In this document: positions 16,510 to 25,449 of the stretch, one piece after another
Layout: the number at the start of each line of letters is the position of its first letter
Position numbering within the stretch: the first letter of the stretch is position 1
Source: Gp6-AA40 sp035293405
GTDB taxonomy: Bacteria; Acidobacteriota; Vicinamibacteria; Vicinamibacterales; UBA2999
Reading direction: 5' to 3'
Length of the DNA: 64,000 nt
Assembly: GCA_035293405.1 (NCBI GenBank)
Contig: DATDOE010000040.1
Coordinates: 62,001-126,000 of the forward strand
Translations under genes and position numbers: made by a program
The notes under the pieces: model-generated
What the model saw: only the letters and a program-made list of their open reading frames with translations
The model's database searches: none
What the model was told of the DNA's origin: nothing

Positions 16510-17666
16510 CAGTAGGTGAGCCGCTTCTCGATCTTCAGTTCCGCCGTGGCCAGACAGTCCGCGATCCGCTGACCCGCGAGACCATCCCCGTACAAGTGAT
16601 CGGCGGCCGCACGCCCGCGACGGAGGTGTTCGGCAATCGCGCCGGTAATCTCCATCCTGTCGTGCGCCACGTCGATGACGTTCTTCCCACGCTCGCGTCC
16701 CTGCTGTCGTGAGCCGATGTTCACGGCGGGTACGCCAAGGAACGAGCACTCGCGGATCGCGACGCTGGAGTTACCGACGATCGCGGTGGAATGCACCAGC
16801 AGCCGGAGGAAGTCCTCCGGAAACATGTTGCGGAACAGATGCAGATTCTGGGGCTTCTCGCGCTCGCGGAAGACGCGGATGCCCTTCGACGTGCCATCCG
16901 ATCCGGCATCGACGTTCGGCCAGAACCACAGCACGGGTACGCCGACGGTCCTCACCGCATACAACGTCTCCTCGACCTGCTCGCGGGCCTCCTCGTGCTC
17001 GGTTGTGACCGGATGCTGCATCACCACGAGATAGCCCTTGGAGAGATCGGAGTTCGGACCGACGCCGCCGTACTTCTCGAACGGATCGAAGTCGAGCGCG
17101 GGCGCCGCCGCAACTTCGGCGGCGATGTCGACCGACGGACAGCCGGTGACCACGACCGTGGAGGCTTCCTCACCGAGCCTGATCACACGCTCGGCCGCGC
17201 CCTTGGTTGACACCAGGTGCAGGTTCGACAGCTTCGTCACCGCGTGACGGACCTTCTCATCGATCGATCCTGTGACCTCTCCGCCCTGGACGTGCGCCAG
17301 CGGAATGTTCATGTAGGACGCGGCGACCGCGGTGGCCAGCGTTTCGTAGCGGTCCGCGATCGTCACCACGGCATCGGGCTTCAGGTTGTCGAACACCGTC
17401 GCCAATTCGACGAGGCCAAGGCCGGTGGACTTGGCAGACGTGACCAGGTTCTCGCCTTCCAGCACCATGTAGACGCGTGCCGCGACGGGAAATCCATCGC
17501 GCTCAATCGCCTGTATGGCGTTGCCGTAGCGATCGAGCAGGGCCGACGCAGCTACCACGAGCTGCAGCTCGAGGTCCGGATGCTCCTGGATCGCTTTGAG
17601 TGCTGTGCGAATGCGCGAGTAGCTCGGGCGCGCGGTGACGACGACGCAGATTTTCCGATGTGGCAC
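16509..17666 (-). CDS. neuC: UDP-N-acetylglucosamine 2-epimerase, hydrolysing (nonulosonate pathway)
   Basis: 385 residues. VVVTARPSYSRI at the N-terminus, ADRYETLATAVAA, HVQGGEVTGSIDEKVRHAVTKLSNLHL and GNSSVAIRE are the signatures of the hydrolysing 2-epimerases NeuC/LegG, which turn UDP-GlcNAc or a UDP-diaminosugar into the free ManNAc-type sugar and UDP. The GT-B-like fold has the expected length for the family. It ends one base inside the next methyltransferase gene and starts 9 bases after neuB. Together with neuB and neuA it forms the nonulosonate pathway. Confidence 0.87.
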   Translation of the reverse strand: MPHRKICVVVTARPSYSRIRTALKAIQEHPDLELQLVVAASALLDRYGNAIQAIERDGFPVAARVYMVLEGENLVTSAKSTGLGLVELATVFDNLKPDAVVTIADRYETLATAVAASYMNIPLAHVQGGEVTGSIDEKVRHAVTKLSNLHLVSTKGAAERVIRLGEEASTVVVTGCPSVDIAAEVAAAPALDFDPFEKYGGVGPNSDLSKGYLVVMQHPVTTEHEEAREQVEETLYAVRTVGVPVLWFWPNVDAGSDGTSKGIRVFREREKPQNLHLFRNMFPEDFLRLLVHSTAIVGNSSVAIRECSFLGVPAVNIGSRQQGRERGKNVIDVAHDRMEITGAIAEHLRRGRAAADHLYGDGLAGQRIADCLATAELKIEKRLTY

Positions 17667-17675
17667 GTGTCTCGT

Positions 17676-18743
17676 TCAGGAGGAAGGAGTGAAGCCGTCG
17701 ATGTCTTCCGCGGCCAGCAGCTGATCCTCGGCGACCGGCCTCGCCAGCCGCTTGCCGATCAGCTCCAGCAGTCGCTCCGGCGGCAAGCCGGTGCCCGGTT
17801 TCTTGAGTGCCAGATGCTCGCGCTCGAGCACGGTGCCGCGGGCCAGCGCCCGCCGCGCGACGACGCTTCGCGTGAACAGACGGCGGAGTGGCTCGACCTC
17901 TCGCGCGGAGGCATCTTTGTCGAGCGGGCTGCCGCGCATACGCTCGATGAAGCGAACGCCGTCAACGAGCTGTGTGAGCTCGGACGAGGTCACCGAGGCG
18001 ATCACGTCGGGGCCGAACATCTCGCGCGACAGCGCGACGTGCAGCTCGAGGACATCGAGCCCGCTCGCCACGCCGGCGAGGCCCGGATAGATCGTGCCCG
18101 AATGATCCGACAGGCCGACCCAGCAGCCGTAGCGCTCGCGGTACTGAGGGATCAGATTGAGACCGACCCGCTCCGGCGGACACGGGTACGCCGTTGTGCA
18201 CTGCAGGACGCCGACCTTCGAGCCGCGTGCCTTGACGCGCGCGACCGCGGCATCGGTCTCCGCCAACGGGCTCATGCCCGTGGAAAGCAGGACCGGCGCT
18301 CCGGTGTCCAGCACCCGATCGAGCAACGGCACGTTCGACACCTCACCGGAGGCGATCTTCCACAGCGGCTGACCGACGCGTTCCAGCAGCTCGATCGCTT
18401 CGAGCGAAAACGGCGACGACATGAACAGGACGTTCCGCTCACGACAGTGCTCGGCGAGGCCGCGCCACTCGTCCTCGGTGAACTCCATCCGCTTCCAGTA
18501 CTCGTAGCGGGAGGCGTCCTGCCGGCTGAATGCGACTCGGAAGGGCTCGGCGGGAGTGCTCTCGGCCGACGCGATGTGCGTCTGGAACTTGACCGCGTCC
18601 GCGCCAGCGGCGGCGATCGCGTCGACGAAAGCATGGGCGAGACCGAGGCTGCCATCGTGGGTCAGCGCGACCTCGCCGATGACGAGGCAGCGCCCGGATC
18701 CGAGGCTGGCTAGAGCGGGGTGCACGGATGGCGCTGCGGTCAT
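17676..18743 (-). CDS. neuB: N-acetylneuraminate-type synthase (nonulosonate synthase)
   Basis: 355 residues. A NeuB-type TIM barrel (IGEVALTHDGSLGLAHAFVDAIAAAGADAVKFQ region, STGMSPLAETD, GLSDHSG) is followed by a C-terminal SAF/antifreeze-like domain at about 290-350 (VVARRALARGTVL, LIGKRLARPV). It condenses phosphoenolpyruvate with ManNAc or a related 6-carbon sugar to give a 9-carbon acid. Start ATG at 18743 overlaps the previous stop by 4 bases. The next gene is neuC. Confidence 0.88.
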   Translation of the reverse strand: MTAAPSVHPALASLGSGRCLVIGEVALTHDGSLGLAHAFVDAIAAAGADAVKFQTHIASAESTPAEPFRVAFSRQDASRYEYWKRMEFTEDEWRGLAEHCRERNVLFMSSPFSLEAIELLERVGQPLWKIASGEVSNVPLLDRVLDTGAPVLLSTGMSPLAETDAAVARVKARGSKVGVLQCTTAYPCPPERVGLNLIPQYRERYGCWVGLSDHSGTIYPGLAGVASGLDVLELHVALSREMFGPDVIASVTSSELTQLVDGVRFIERMRGSPLDKDASAREVEPLRRLFTRSVVARRALARGTVLEREHLALKKPGTGLPPERLLELIGKRLARPVAEDQLLAAEDIDGFTPSS

Positions 18744-20386
18744 GAGGGTCGAATCAGTCCAACGGCGCCGAGCGCCTGCTTGGCCGCGGTCTTCATGCGG
18801 GCGAGGGCCTGTTGTGGCATCTTGCGGGCGACGCGAGAGACCTTGTCACGGCGCTTCGCGCGACTCTGGCCGTCCTTGTGCCAGATCGCACGGACGTTCT
18901 GCGCCCATTCGCGCCGCTTGATCGGGTTCCAATAGATCCGTTCGAGCCACGGCAGCCGGCCGGCAAGCACTAGAGCGTATACCACCGGGCGCAGCAGAAG
19001 CAGCCACGCCGGTGCCGGTTGCGGCCGCGCGGCGTCTCCGCCCCCGAGATCTTCGACCGCCGCGGCAAAGACCGGCGTCGCGGGAACACCCGCGCCGCGC
19101 GGGCGGATGAACTGCTCGACGAACGGACGATTCGCGCGCTGAGAACGGCCTCCAAGCGCCTGCGCCAATTGAGTGGCGTGCTCGTCCAGCGAGCGCGACA
19201 CGTGCAGAAAGCCGTTGCCCACGCTGAGCAGATGATGAAAGTGGAACGTGCCTTCCTGGTTGTCGCGAAACTCCGGCAGCAGGATCGTGAAGACCGGCCG
19301 ATCGACAATCGCCGCTTCGACGAGCGCGCTGGTGTTGAGGCCGATGACCGCGGCGGCGTGATACATCGAGTCGAAATAGTCGGCGCGGCTCTCGCGATCG
19401 ACGGGGTTGGAGCCCCAGAACATCACACTGCCCGCCCGGGCGAGTGCGGCCAGCGCCTCCGGCGTCCACTCGTCGGAACGCTGGGGATGCGGCCGGACCA
19501 GAATCGCCGCGTCCCGAAGGCGCGCGTCCGTGGATCGCCGGATCGTGTCCACCCACTGCAGCACGAACGCCGCCTCGGACGGGCTGTTCTTGAAGAGCGC
19601 CGAGCAGACGTAGAGCAGAAACGGGCGTCCCGGCGGCAGCCCGACGCGCTGGCAGAAGACCTCGCGGGCGCGTGTCGGCTCACGATCGAACCACTGGTCG
19701 AAACACTGCGCGCCGGTGACGATCACCTGCTCCGGCGGGATGCCATGGAACCGTTCGGCCTCCGCCCGCTGCACCTCATTCCAGACGATGACCCGGTCGG
19801 GCACGACGCGGATGAGCGCCTTGCTGGACAGATGGTCCCAGCTCCACACGCACAGCGCGCTGCGGATCCCGAGCGCGCGCGCGGCGCGGACGTAGTCCAG
19901 CTGCGGCGACCCGAGCTCGATGAGCGGCGTGATCAGCAGCACGTTCGCGCGCTGGTCGCCGATGAACCCGTCTACGCCCGCCTGCCTGGGCACCGCTTGT
20001 TCAAGGCGCTCGAGCGCGCGGGTGACCAGGCCGCGCAACGGCAGACGCGCGAGCGCCAGCACCAGGAACGGCGTCCGATCGTAGGCGCGCTCGCGGATCT
20101 TCGGCGTCGCCTCGTAGCGCGGGTCCGAGTAGCGAAGGTAGTCGAGGCCGATGCGCAGCGCGCCGGCGAGCCGGCGGTAGCGGCCCCACTGGAGAATCGG
20201 CGTGAAGCCGACCGTCACGTGCACCGGATGCCGGGCGGCCAGTCGATCGACCAGCTCGCGGCCGCCGAGCGTCTCCTCGCGGTCCGCCGCCAGGTGAATG
20301 CGATGACCGCGGTCGGCCAGGGCGCTGATCACCGACTCGAAGTTCCTGAAGTAGGTGAAGTGCCGCGCGATGAACAGGACTTTCAT
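18740..20386 (-). CDS. Family S GT-B protein (CDP-glycerol-transferase-like)
   Basis: 548 residues starting MKVLFIARHFTYFRNFES, a nucleotide-sugar-binding first strand. Family landmarks are LLITPLIELGS, SWDHLSSKALIR, VTGAQCFDQWF, FLLYVCSALF, ILVRPHPQ, YFDSMYHAAAVIGLNTSALVEAAI and FHFHHLL. The last block, with an invariant NTSA and the serine/glutamate loop, resembles the donor site of CDP-glycerol glycerophosphotransferases and 2-epimerase-like GT-B folds. The C-terminal 100 residues are basic with one possible membrane-binding helix (LLLLRPVVYALVLAG). Six domains of this family occur in the window. Immediate neighbour of neuB. Confidence 0.65.
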   Translation of the reverse strand: MKVLFIARHFTYFRNFESVISALADRGHRIHLAADREETLGGRELVDRLAARHPVHVTVGFTPILQWGRYRRLAGALRIGLDYLRYSDPRYEATPKIRERAYDRTPFLVLALARLPLRGLVTRALERLEQAVPRQAGVDGFIGDQRANVLLITPLIELGSPQLDYVRAARALGIRSALCVWSWDHLSSKALIRVVPDRVIVWNEVQRAEAERFHGIPPEQVIVTGAQCFDQWFDREPTRAREVFCQRVGLPPGRPFLLYVCSALFKNSPSEAAFVLQWVDTIRRSTDARLRDAAILVRPHPQRSDEWTPEALAALARAGSVMFWGSNPVDRESRADYFDSMYHAAAVIGLNTSALVEAAIVDRPVFTILLPEFRDNQEGTFHFHHLLSVGNGFLHVSRSLDEHATQLAQALGGRSQRANRPFVEQFIRPRGAGVPATPVFAAAVEDLGGGDAARPQPAPAWLLLLRPVVYALVLAGRLPWLERIYWNPIKRREWAQNVRAIWHKDGQSRAKRRDKVSRVARKMPQQALARMKTAAKQALGAVGLIRPS

Positions 20387-21651
20387 GCCGGCGAATCGAC
20401 GTGGTCAGTGGCGGACGGCAGGATGGCGGCGCCCCCGAGGGCGCCAAGCGGGTCGATCGCGCGGAGATCGGCGATCGCGAAGCGGCCGCCTCCCATCCGA
20501 TGATACGCGCGCATCGCCACCGCCACGTGTGCGTGCAGCCACTTGGGATCGACATACAACGCGGAGGTGTCGACGCCGAGCCGCGGCGCCAGCCATGCAA
20601 TGCTGCCGCAGGTGCCGACGAACGCCTTGGCGCCGGCGACGATCTGCGTCTGCACGCCGAGGTTGTTGCGTGGTGTCATCCACGACCGCGCGCTGATCAC
20701 GCGGCCACGCGTCGCGAAGGTGTAGTCGGCGTGATCGTCTTCGAGCACGAGGCCGGTATCGAGCAGCACGACCGGCAGCCGTTCGGCGAGCGCCGCCACG
20801 GTGGCGCGGAGATGGGCGCGAATCTCCGGAGTATCGGGCAGCGACCGCGCGGCGTAAAACTTCACCGCCACATACTCCGGCGGCAACAGCGCCGGATCGA
20901 TAATCGCCGGCGTCGTCATGGTCGCAAAACGGAGGTGCGCGTCCATGAATCCCATCGCCCGCTGGCCCGACCAATAGAGGGTGAACAGCCGGTACATCAA
21001 CCCGGGGTGCAGGACGTCGAAGTCCTTGGTCCCGATCCGGTGAGCGACGGCGTCGAGGACATCGTGGTCGAGGGGCGAGGGCTCGTAGTGCTTGGTTACG
21101 CCACGCGCGGCGTTGCGGCGGGCAAAGTCGGCAGGATCGATGTCGTCCCAGATCTCGACGTAGCGCCCCGCCACGCCCTGATACCACGAGCCGACGCCGC
21201 CGCGCGACACCGCCACGACGCGGCCCGGATCGACATGGAACGCCGTCTTCAGCCAGTGGAGGAACGGCACCCAGTACAGCGTTTCGAAGCCGACCTCGGA
21301 GAGCCACGGGCCGGCGACCAGGAGCCGGTCGCGAGCGACGATGGTCTCGATCTCGCGCTCGATGCTCCACTCGGTGCGATAGAAGCGCCATCGCTCTTTC
21401 AGATGCGCCCGCCGGCGCGAGCCGGCGCGCAGCGGACGCCGCACCGCGCGATACGGCACCTTCGCGGCGTTGACCAGATGGTTGCGTCCGCTTTCGCCGA
21501 TCCGCCGGCCCCAGTGCCACACGCTTCTGATCTTCTTGTGCGCGACCTTGAAGGCCCATCGCAGGCCGTTCAGCAGCCAGCGGGCCCGCGCCACGGTGCG
21601 GCGCCATGCGAACCGCGCGAGATTGCCGGCGATCGTCAACCAGCGGTTCAC
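20383..21651 (-). CDS. Family W putative glycan transferase with basic helical N-terminus
   Basis: 422 residues from a GTG at 21651 with GTGA overlap to the upstream fusion gene. The same frame is open for another 1.2 kb upstream, but that DNA codes the neighbour in another frame. The first 130 residues are arginine-rich and helical (possible membrane surface contact). The core has GPWLSEVGFETLYW, SRGG, LHPGLMYRLF, YVAVKFY, LEDDHADY, NNLGVQTQIVAGAKAFVGTCGSIAWLAPRLGV. Role as a glycan transferase is inferred from the C-terminal GT-B-like block and the locus. Confidence 0.62.
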   Translation of the reverse strand: MNRWLTIAGNLARFAWRRTVARARWLLNGLRWAFKVAHKKIRSVWHWGRRIGESGRNHLVNAAKVPYRAVRRPLRAGSRRRAHLKERWRFYRTEWSIEREIETIVARDRLLVAGPWLSEVGFETLYWVPFLHWLKTAFHVDPGRVVAVSRGGVGSWYQGVAGRYVEIWDDIDPADFARRNAARGVTKHYEPSPLDHDVLDAVAHRIGTKDFDVLHPGLMYRLFTLYWSGQRAMGFMDAHLRFATMTTPAIIDPALLPPEYVAVKFYAARSLPDTPEIRAHLRATVAALAERLPVVLLDTGLVLEDDHADYTFATRGRVISARSWMTPRNNLGVQTQIVAGAKAFVGTCGSIAWLAPRLGVDTSALYVDPKWLHAHVAVAMRAYHRMGGGRFAIADLRAIDPLGALGGAAILPSATDHVDSPA

Positions 21652-24323
21652 CGGTCGGCTCCAACCGATGTCTGCCCAGTCCCGGCAAAGCCCAGACGCA
21701 GGATATCGGCGGCGCGAAGGTCCACCTCGGTGAACGTGCCGCAGCGCAGCGCGGAGAAGACCCGCTTCGCCACCTCCAGATGATCGAAGCGGAACCCGCT
21801 GGCGTGCGAGTAGAACGCGACGGTGTTGGTGCCACAGAGCGGCGCCAGATACGAGAAGCCGCCGTAGGTGCCGACGAAGCCGCGCGCACCGCGGATCACT
21901 TCGGTCTGGACGGCGAGATTGTTTTCCGGCGTCATCAAGTGATCGATCGAGTGCAGCCGTCCACGGACGCTCGGCGGAAAGTCCGAATGATCGTCGAAGC
22001 GCTGCGCGGTGTTCAGCAGCACGACGTCCACGTGCTGCGCCAGGTCGGCGAGATACGTCGCGACGAACGCACGGTTCTCGGGAGTCGGCGGCAGGGCCGA
22101 GTTGCCGTAGAACTTCGCCGCGACGTACCGCTCGGGAAGCTGCGCCAGGATGCCGCTCGGCGCGGGCGCGGGAATCGGCGCGAATGCGGAAAACGCCTCG
22201 ATGAGGGTGACCGGCGTGCGCTGCAGCCAGAAGTGATCGAAGAGCTGGTACATCTGCGAGGGATGCAGCAGCTCGGCGCCCGAGAGACCGCGCCTGGCCT
22301 CCACGCGGGCGAGGATCTCTCGATCGAACGACGACACCTCGACGTGCTTTTGCCGTCCCTGCTGTTCCATGATCCGCCGCTCGTTGGCGATGCGGAATTC
22401 GTCGGGCGTGAAGTAGGAAAAGATCTCCTCGTAGTGCGGCGTGATGTGGCGGTACCAGGGGGCCGCGCCGCCGCGTGAGATCACGACCAGGCGATCGGGA
22501 TCGAAGTTGCCATAGGCCTTGGCCCAGGCGAGGAAGGGGATCCAGTACAACAGCTCGAAGCCGGTTTCCGACAGCCAGGGACCGAGGACGATCGGCCGTC
22601 CGCTCCGCCCGAGCACGGTAACCAGCTCTCGCGTCTCCTTGGCTTCCCGGAACTCGGTGCCCGAGAGCGTCTTCGCCGGATCGCGCTGACGGCCGGCCTT
22701 CGGCGTCAGCGTGGACGCCGCCACCGGCGTGGCCACCTTCCGCCGCTTCCCGGAGGAGATGAACTGATCGGTCACCATCTGCTTGACCCGACGAAGCGCC
22801 GAGAGCTTCTTGCGCTCGTACTGTTTTCGCAGACGGCTCTTGGTCCGCTTGCGCCAGGGCTGCGTGCGCAGTTGCACCGACAGCACACACGCCAGCGGGA
22901 ACAGCACGAGATACACCGCACGCGCGGCCAGGCCTCGGCGTTCGGGCACCGGCGCGGGAAGGCCGGCGGCCTGCTCGATGGCCTCGACGAAGCGCGGTGT
23001 GGCCGCCTCGTCCCGGCCGAACGGACGCACGAAGCCATCGACGAATCGAGCGGCCTTCGGGTCTCCCCCACCGTGGCCGGCCAGCGACTCAGCGAGCAGC
23101 GGCACATGCTCGTCCAGGCTTCGTGCGGTTCGCAGCAGCCCGCCGTTGACGTCGAGCAGGTAGTGAAAGTGCAGCGTGCCTTCCTGGTTGTCGTCGGAGA
23201 TTTCCGGCAACAGCACCGTGTGCACGGGCTTCCCAACGACGGCCGCTTCGATGAACGCGCTGGTGTTGAGACCGACCACCGCGGCGCTGTAGTACATCGA
23301 GTCGAAGTAGTCCTCTTTCGCCTCGGCATCAACCGGATGCGCGCCCCAGAACGCCACGTTCTGATAGCCGGTGAGATCGATCTGCTTCCACTCGTCGAGA
23401 CGGGCCGGGTGCGGCCGGATCAGAATGCCGATGTCCTTGAGTCGAGGATCGGCGCTGCTCCGGACCGCCTGAAGCCATCGCTCCACGAACGCCGGCTCGA
23501 ACGCCGTGCCTCGGAAGAGCGAGGAGCAGACATAGAGCACGAACGGCCGGTCGGATCTGAGGCCGACACGATCGCAGAAGACCTGATGGCCGACACCTGG
23601 CGTCCGGCCGAACCACTGGTCATAGCACTGGGCCCCGGTGACGACCACGCGATCGGCGGGAGCACCGTGCAGCTCGAGCGCCTCCGCGCGCTGAGACTCG
23701 TTCCACACCACCACGCGTTCGGGCATCGCCCGCAGCAGCGACTTGCTCGACAGGTGATCCCAGCTGCCGACCGGCAGCACCGTTCGCACACCCAGCTTCC
23801 GGGCCGCGGCGAAATGATCCAGCTGTGGTGAGCCGATGTCCACCAGCGGGGTGATGAGCAGGAGGTCGGGCGCCTCAGACGCGATGAACTCCTCGAGCGC
23901 TCTGGCACCGGGGAGCCCGGTTTCCAGGACTCTCAGGAGTCGCCCGAGGCCGGCGGGACCACCGAGCCATCCGCCGACGCTCGATTCGGCGAGACGCACG
24001 ATCACGCGTGGCGCGCGGTCTCGCGCGCGCCGCCGCAAGTGCGCCGTGTTGGCGTAACGCACATCGAGAAACCGGAGGTAGTCGAGGCCGAATCGCAGCC
24101 GGCGCGCGAGCTCGGACCAAGCGCCGGCGCGGCGGCCCGGCGCCTCCGTCATCCGGACGTTGGGATGGCGCGCGGCAATCCGCTCGACCATCTGGCGGCC
24201 GCCCAGCGTCTCCTCGCGATCGGCGGCGAGCGTGATGGCGTGCCCACGCGCAGCCAGGCTCTCGACTGCGGACTCGAAGAGCCTCAGATACGAGTAGTGC
24301 CGCGCGATGAACAGAATCTTCAG
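21648..24323 (-). CDS. Fusion of family S GT-B domain with family W domain; CTG start
   Basis: About 891 residues if started at the CTG at 24323. Translation from there gives KILFIARHYSYLRLFES and ADREETLGGRQ, which align with the N-termini of the other family S proteins. The first ATG (24191) would delete 44 conserved residues including the first strand. No ATG, GTG or TTG fits between the upstream stop (24328) and that point. Family S landmarks: SWDHLSSKSLLR, VTGAQCYDQWF, YFDSMYYSAAVVGLNTSAFIEAA, LHFHYLL. After a hydrophobic/basic linker (residues about 470-540) comes family W from about 560: GPWLSETGFELLYW, SRGG, LHPSQMYQLF, YVAAKFY, FDDHSDF, FVGTYGGFSYLAP. The fusion links the two families physically. 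Confidence 0.68.
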   Translation of the reverse strand: MKILFIARHYSYLRLFESAVESLAARGHAITLAADREETLGGRQMVERIAARHPNVRMTEAPGRRAGAWSELARRLRFGLDYLRFLDVRYANTAHLRRRARDRAPRVIVRLAESSVGGWLGGPAGLGRLLRVLETGLPGARALEEFIASEAPDLLLITPLVDIGSPQLDHFAAARKLGVRTVLPVGSWDHLSSKSLLRAMPERVVVWNESQRAEALELHGAPADRVVVTGAQCYDQWFGRTPGVGHQVFCDRVGLRSDRPFVLYVCSSLFRGTAFEPAFVERWLQAVRSSADPRLKDIGILIRPHPARLDEWKQIDLTGYQNVAFWGAHPVDAEAKEDYFDSMYYSAAVVGLNTSAFIEAAVVGKPVHTVLLPEISDDNQEGTLHFHYLLDVNGGLLRTARSLDEHVPLLAESLAGHGGGDPKAARFVDGFVRPFGRDEAATPRFVEAIEQAAGLPAPVPERRGLAARAVYLVLFPLACVLSVQLRTQPWRKRTKSRLRKQYERKKLSALRRVKQMVTDQFISSGKRRKVATPVAASTLTPKAGRQRDPAKTLSGTEFREAKETRELVTVLGRSGRPIVLGPWLSETGFELLYWIPFLAWAKAYGNFDPDRLVVISRGGAAPWYRHITPHYEEIFSYFTPDEFRIANERRIMEQQGRQKHVEVSSFDREILARVEARRGLSGAELLHPSQMYQLFDHFWLQRTPVTLIEAFSAFAPIPAPAPSGILAQLPERYVAAKFYGNSALPPTPENRAFVATYLADLAQHVDVVLLNTAQRFDDHSDFPPSVRGRLHSIDHLMTPENNLAVQTEVIRGARGFVGTYGGFSYLAPLCGTNTVAFYSHASGFRFDHLEVAKRVFSALRCGTFTEVDLRAADILRLGFAGTGQTSVGADR

Positions 24324-24327
24324 TGTG

Positions 24328-25449
24328 TCAGACCTCGACGAGCGGCAGGCTGCCGATCGCCTTCAGCGCCGCGTCACCCGGAAGCGGCGCCTCGTTGAGA
24401 CTCCATCGGTCGATGCCGGGCCGGAACGCCTGGCTCACCGCGATCCCAGGAACGTCCGGCGCCACACCATCGCGAAGGAAGAACGCGTTCGCGCCGGTGG
24501 GATCGCACACCACCAGGCGGTATCCCTTTTTTCGCGCCAGCTTCTCGAGCGCGGCCAGCGACGCCCCGCGGTAATCTTTCGGCGCGCCCTGCAGCGACTG
24601 GTCCTTGGGGATCGTCACCGCCCGCTCGAAGCCGAAGCCGGCGTTGTACTCGACGGCGAGCACGCGCGGTGACACGGCCGCGAGCGCTTCGAGCACCCAG
24701 TAGTCGTAGCTGTCGATGTCGATCGACAGCAGATCGACCTCGCCGGTGAACCCGTGCTCCGTGAGCAATTGATTGATGTTGTCCGGCGACACGGCGGCCG
24801 CGACCCCGACGACGCCGGGGTTATGACGGAAGCGGGCGCGCAGGCTGTCGATCGCTTCGGGGACGATGTCAATCATCAGGCCGCTCCAGCCGCACTCATA
24901 GGCGAGGAGCGCCGCGTTGCCACCGCTGCGTCCGCTGCCGATCTCGACAAAGCGCCGGCTGGTGACGCCCGCATGCTCGAGCAGGGCGAGGATGATGCCG
25001 TCTTCCTCGTTCTGAGACCAGAGGCGGAATCGCCGCGCGGCAATGTCATGCGGCGGCGCCAACGGCATTCGTCCGAGGTGAAGCGTGCGCATCATCGCGC
25101 TCATCTGCCGCGCGAAGATCAGGCGCCACTTCCGTTCGGCCTTGATGCCGTCCTCCAGCGAGCCCACCGCCACCTGCCAGCGCTTCTGCACGCGCTCGTC
25201 GGTGCGCGCCGCGTCGCGCTGACCGCGCCGCGACGCGTCGTTGGCGTCCTTCTGCCAGCGATCGATCGCCTCCTGCCAGCGCCGGTCCTGATCCTTCTGC
25301 AGCTCGAGGAGCTTCTTGAGCTGAATCGCCTGCTTGCGCTGCGCCTCGGCCAGATCGCGCACCGCGGCGGCCAACGCCTCGATCGATTCCTGACGCCCGC
25401 TCGTCGCCGTGCTCCGGCGGATGACGCGGCTCAGAAACGAGTCAGGCAT
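24328..25449 (-). CDS. FkbM-like SAM methyltransferase with N-terminal coiled coil
   Basis: 373 residues from the ATG at 25449, overlapping the upstream stop by 8 bases. Residues about 20-120 are charged and heptad-like (ALAAAVRDLAEAQRKQAIQ, WQEAIDRWQKD), a probable coiled coil. The catalytic half has RFVEIGSGRSGGNAALLA (SAM loop), GLMIDIVPEAID, VDLLSIDIDSYDYWVLEAL and AVEYNAGFG, matching the FkbM/sugar O-methyltransferase fold. Substrate unknown. It lies between two family W genes, one of which also has an N-terminal coiled coil. Confidence 0.72.
   Translation of the reverse strand: MPDSFLSRVIRRSTATSGRQESIEALAAAVRDLAEAQRKQAIQLKKLLELQKDQDRRWQEAIDRWQKDANDASRRGQRDAARTDERVQKRWQVAVGSLEDGIKAERKWRLIFARQMSAMMRTLHLGRMPLAPPHDIAARRFRLWSQNEEDGIILALLEHAGVTSRRFVEIGSGRSGGNAALLAYECGWSGLMIDIVPEAIDSLRARFRHNPGVVGVAAAVSPDNINQLLTEHGFTGEVDLLSIDIDSYDYWVLEALAAVSPRVLAVEYNAGFGFERAVTIPKDQSLQGAPKDYRGASLAALEKLARKKGYRLVVCDPTGANAFFLRDGVAPDVPGIAVSQAFRPGIDRWSLNEAPLPGDAALKAIGSLPLVEV

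Noticed and set aside
17217..18713. 498-codon plus-strand frame opposite neuB and neuC
   Set aside because: The minus strand carries clear NeuB and NeuC motifs; the plus frame has none.
21652..22890. Upstream continuation of the family W frame of 20383-21651
   Set aside because: The DNA codes the C-terminal half of the family S/W fusion in another frame, and the GTG at 21651 overlaps that gene's stop exactly.
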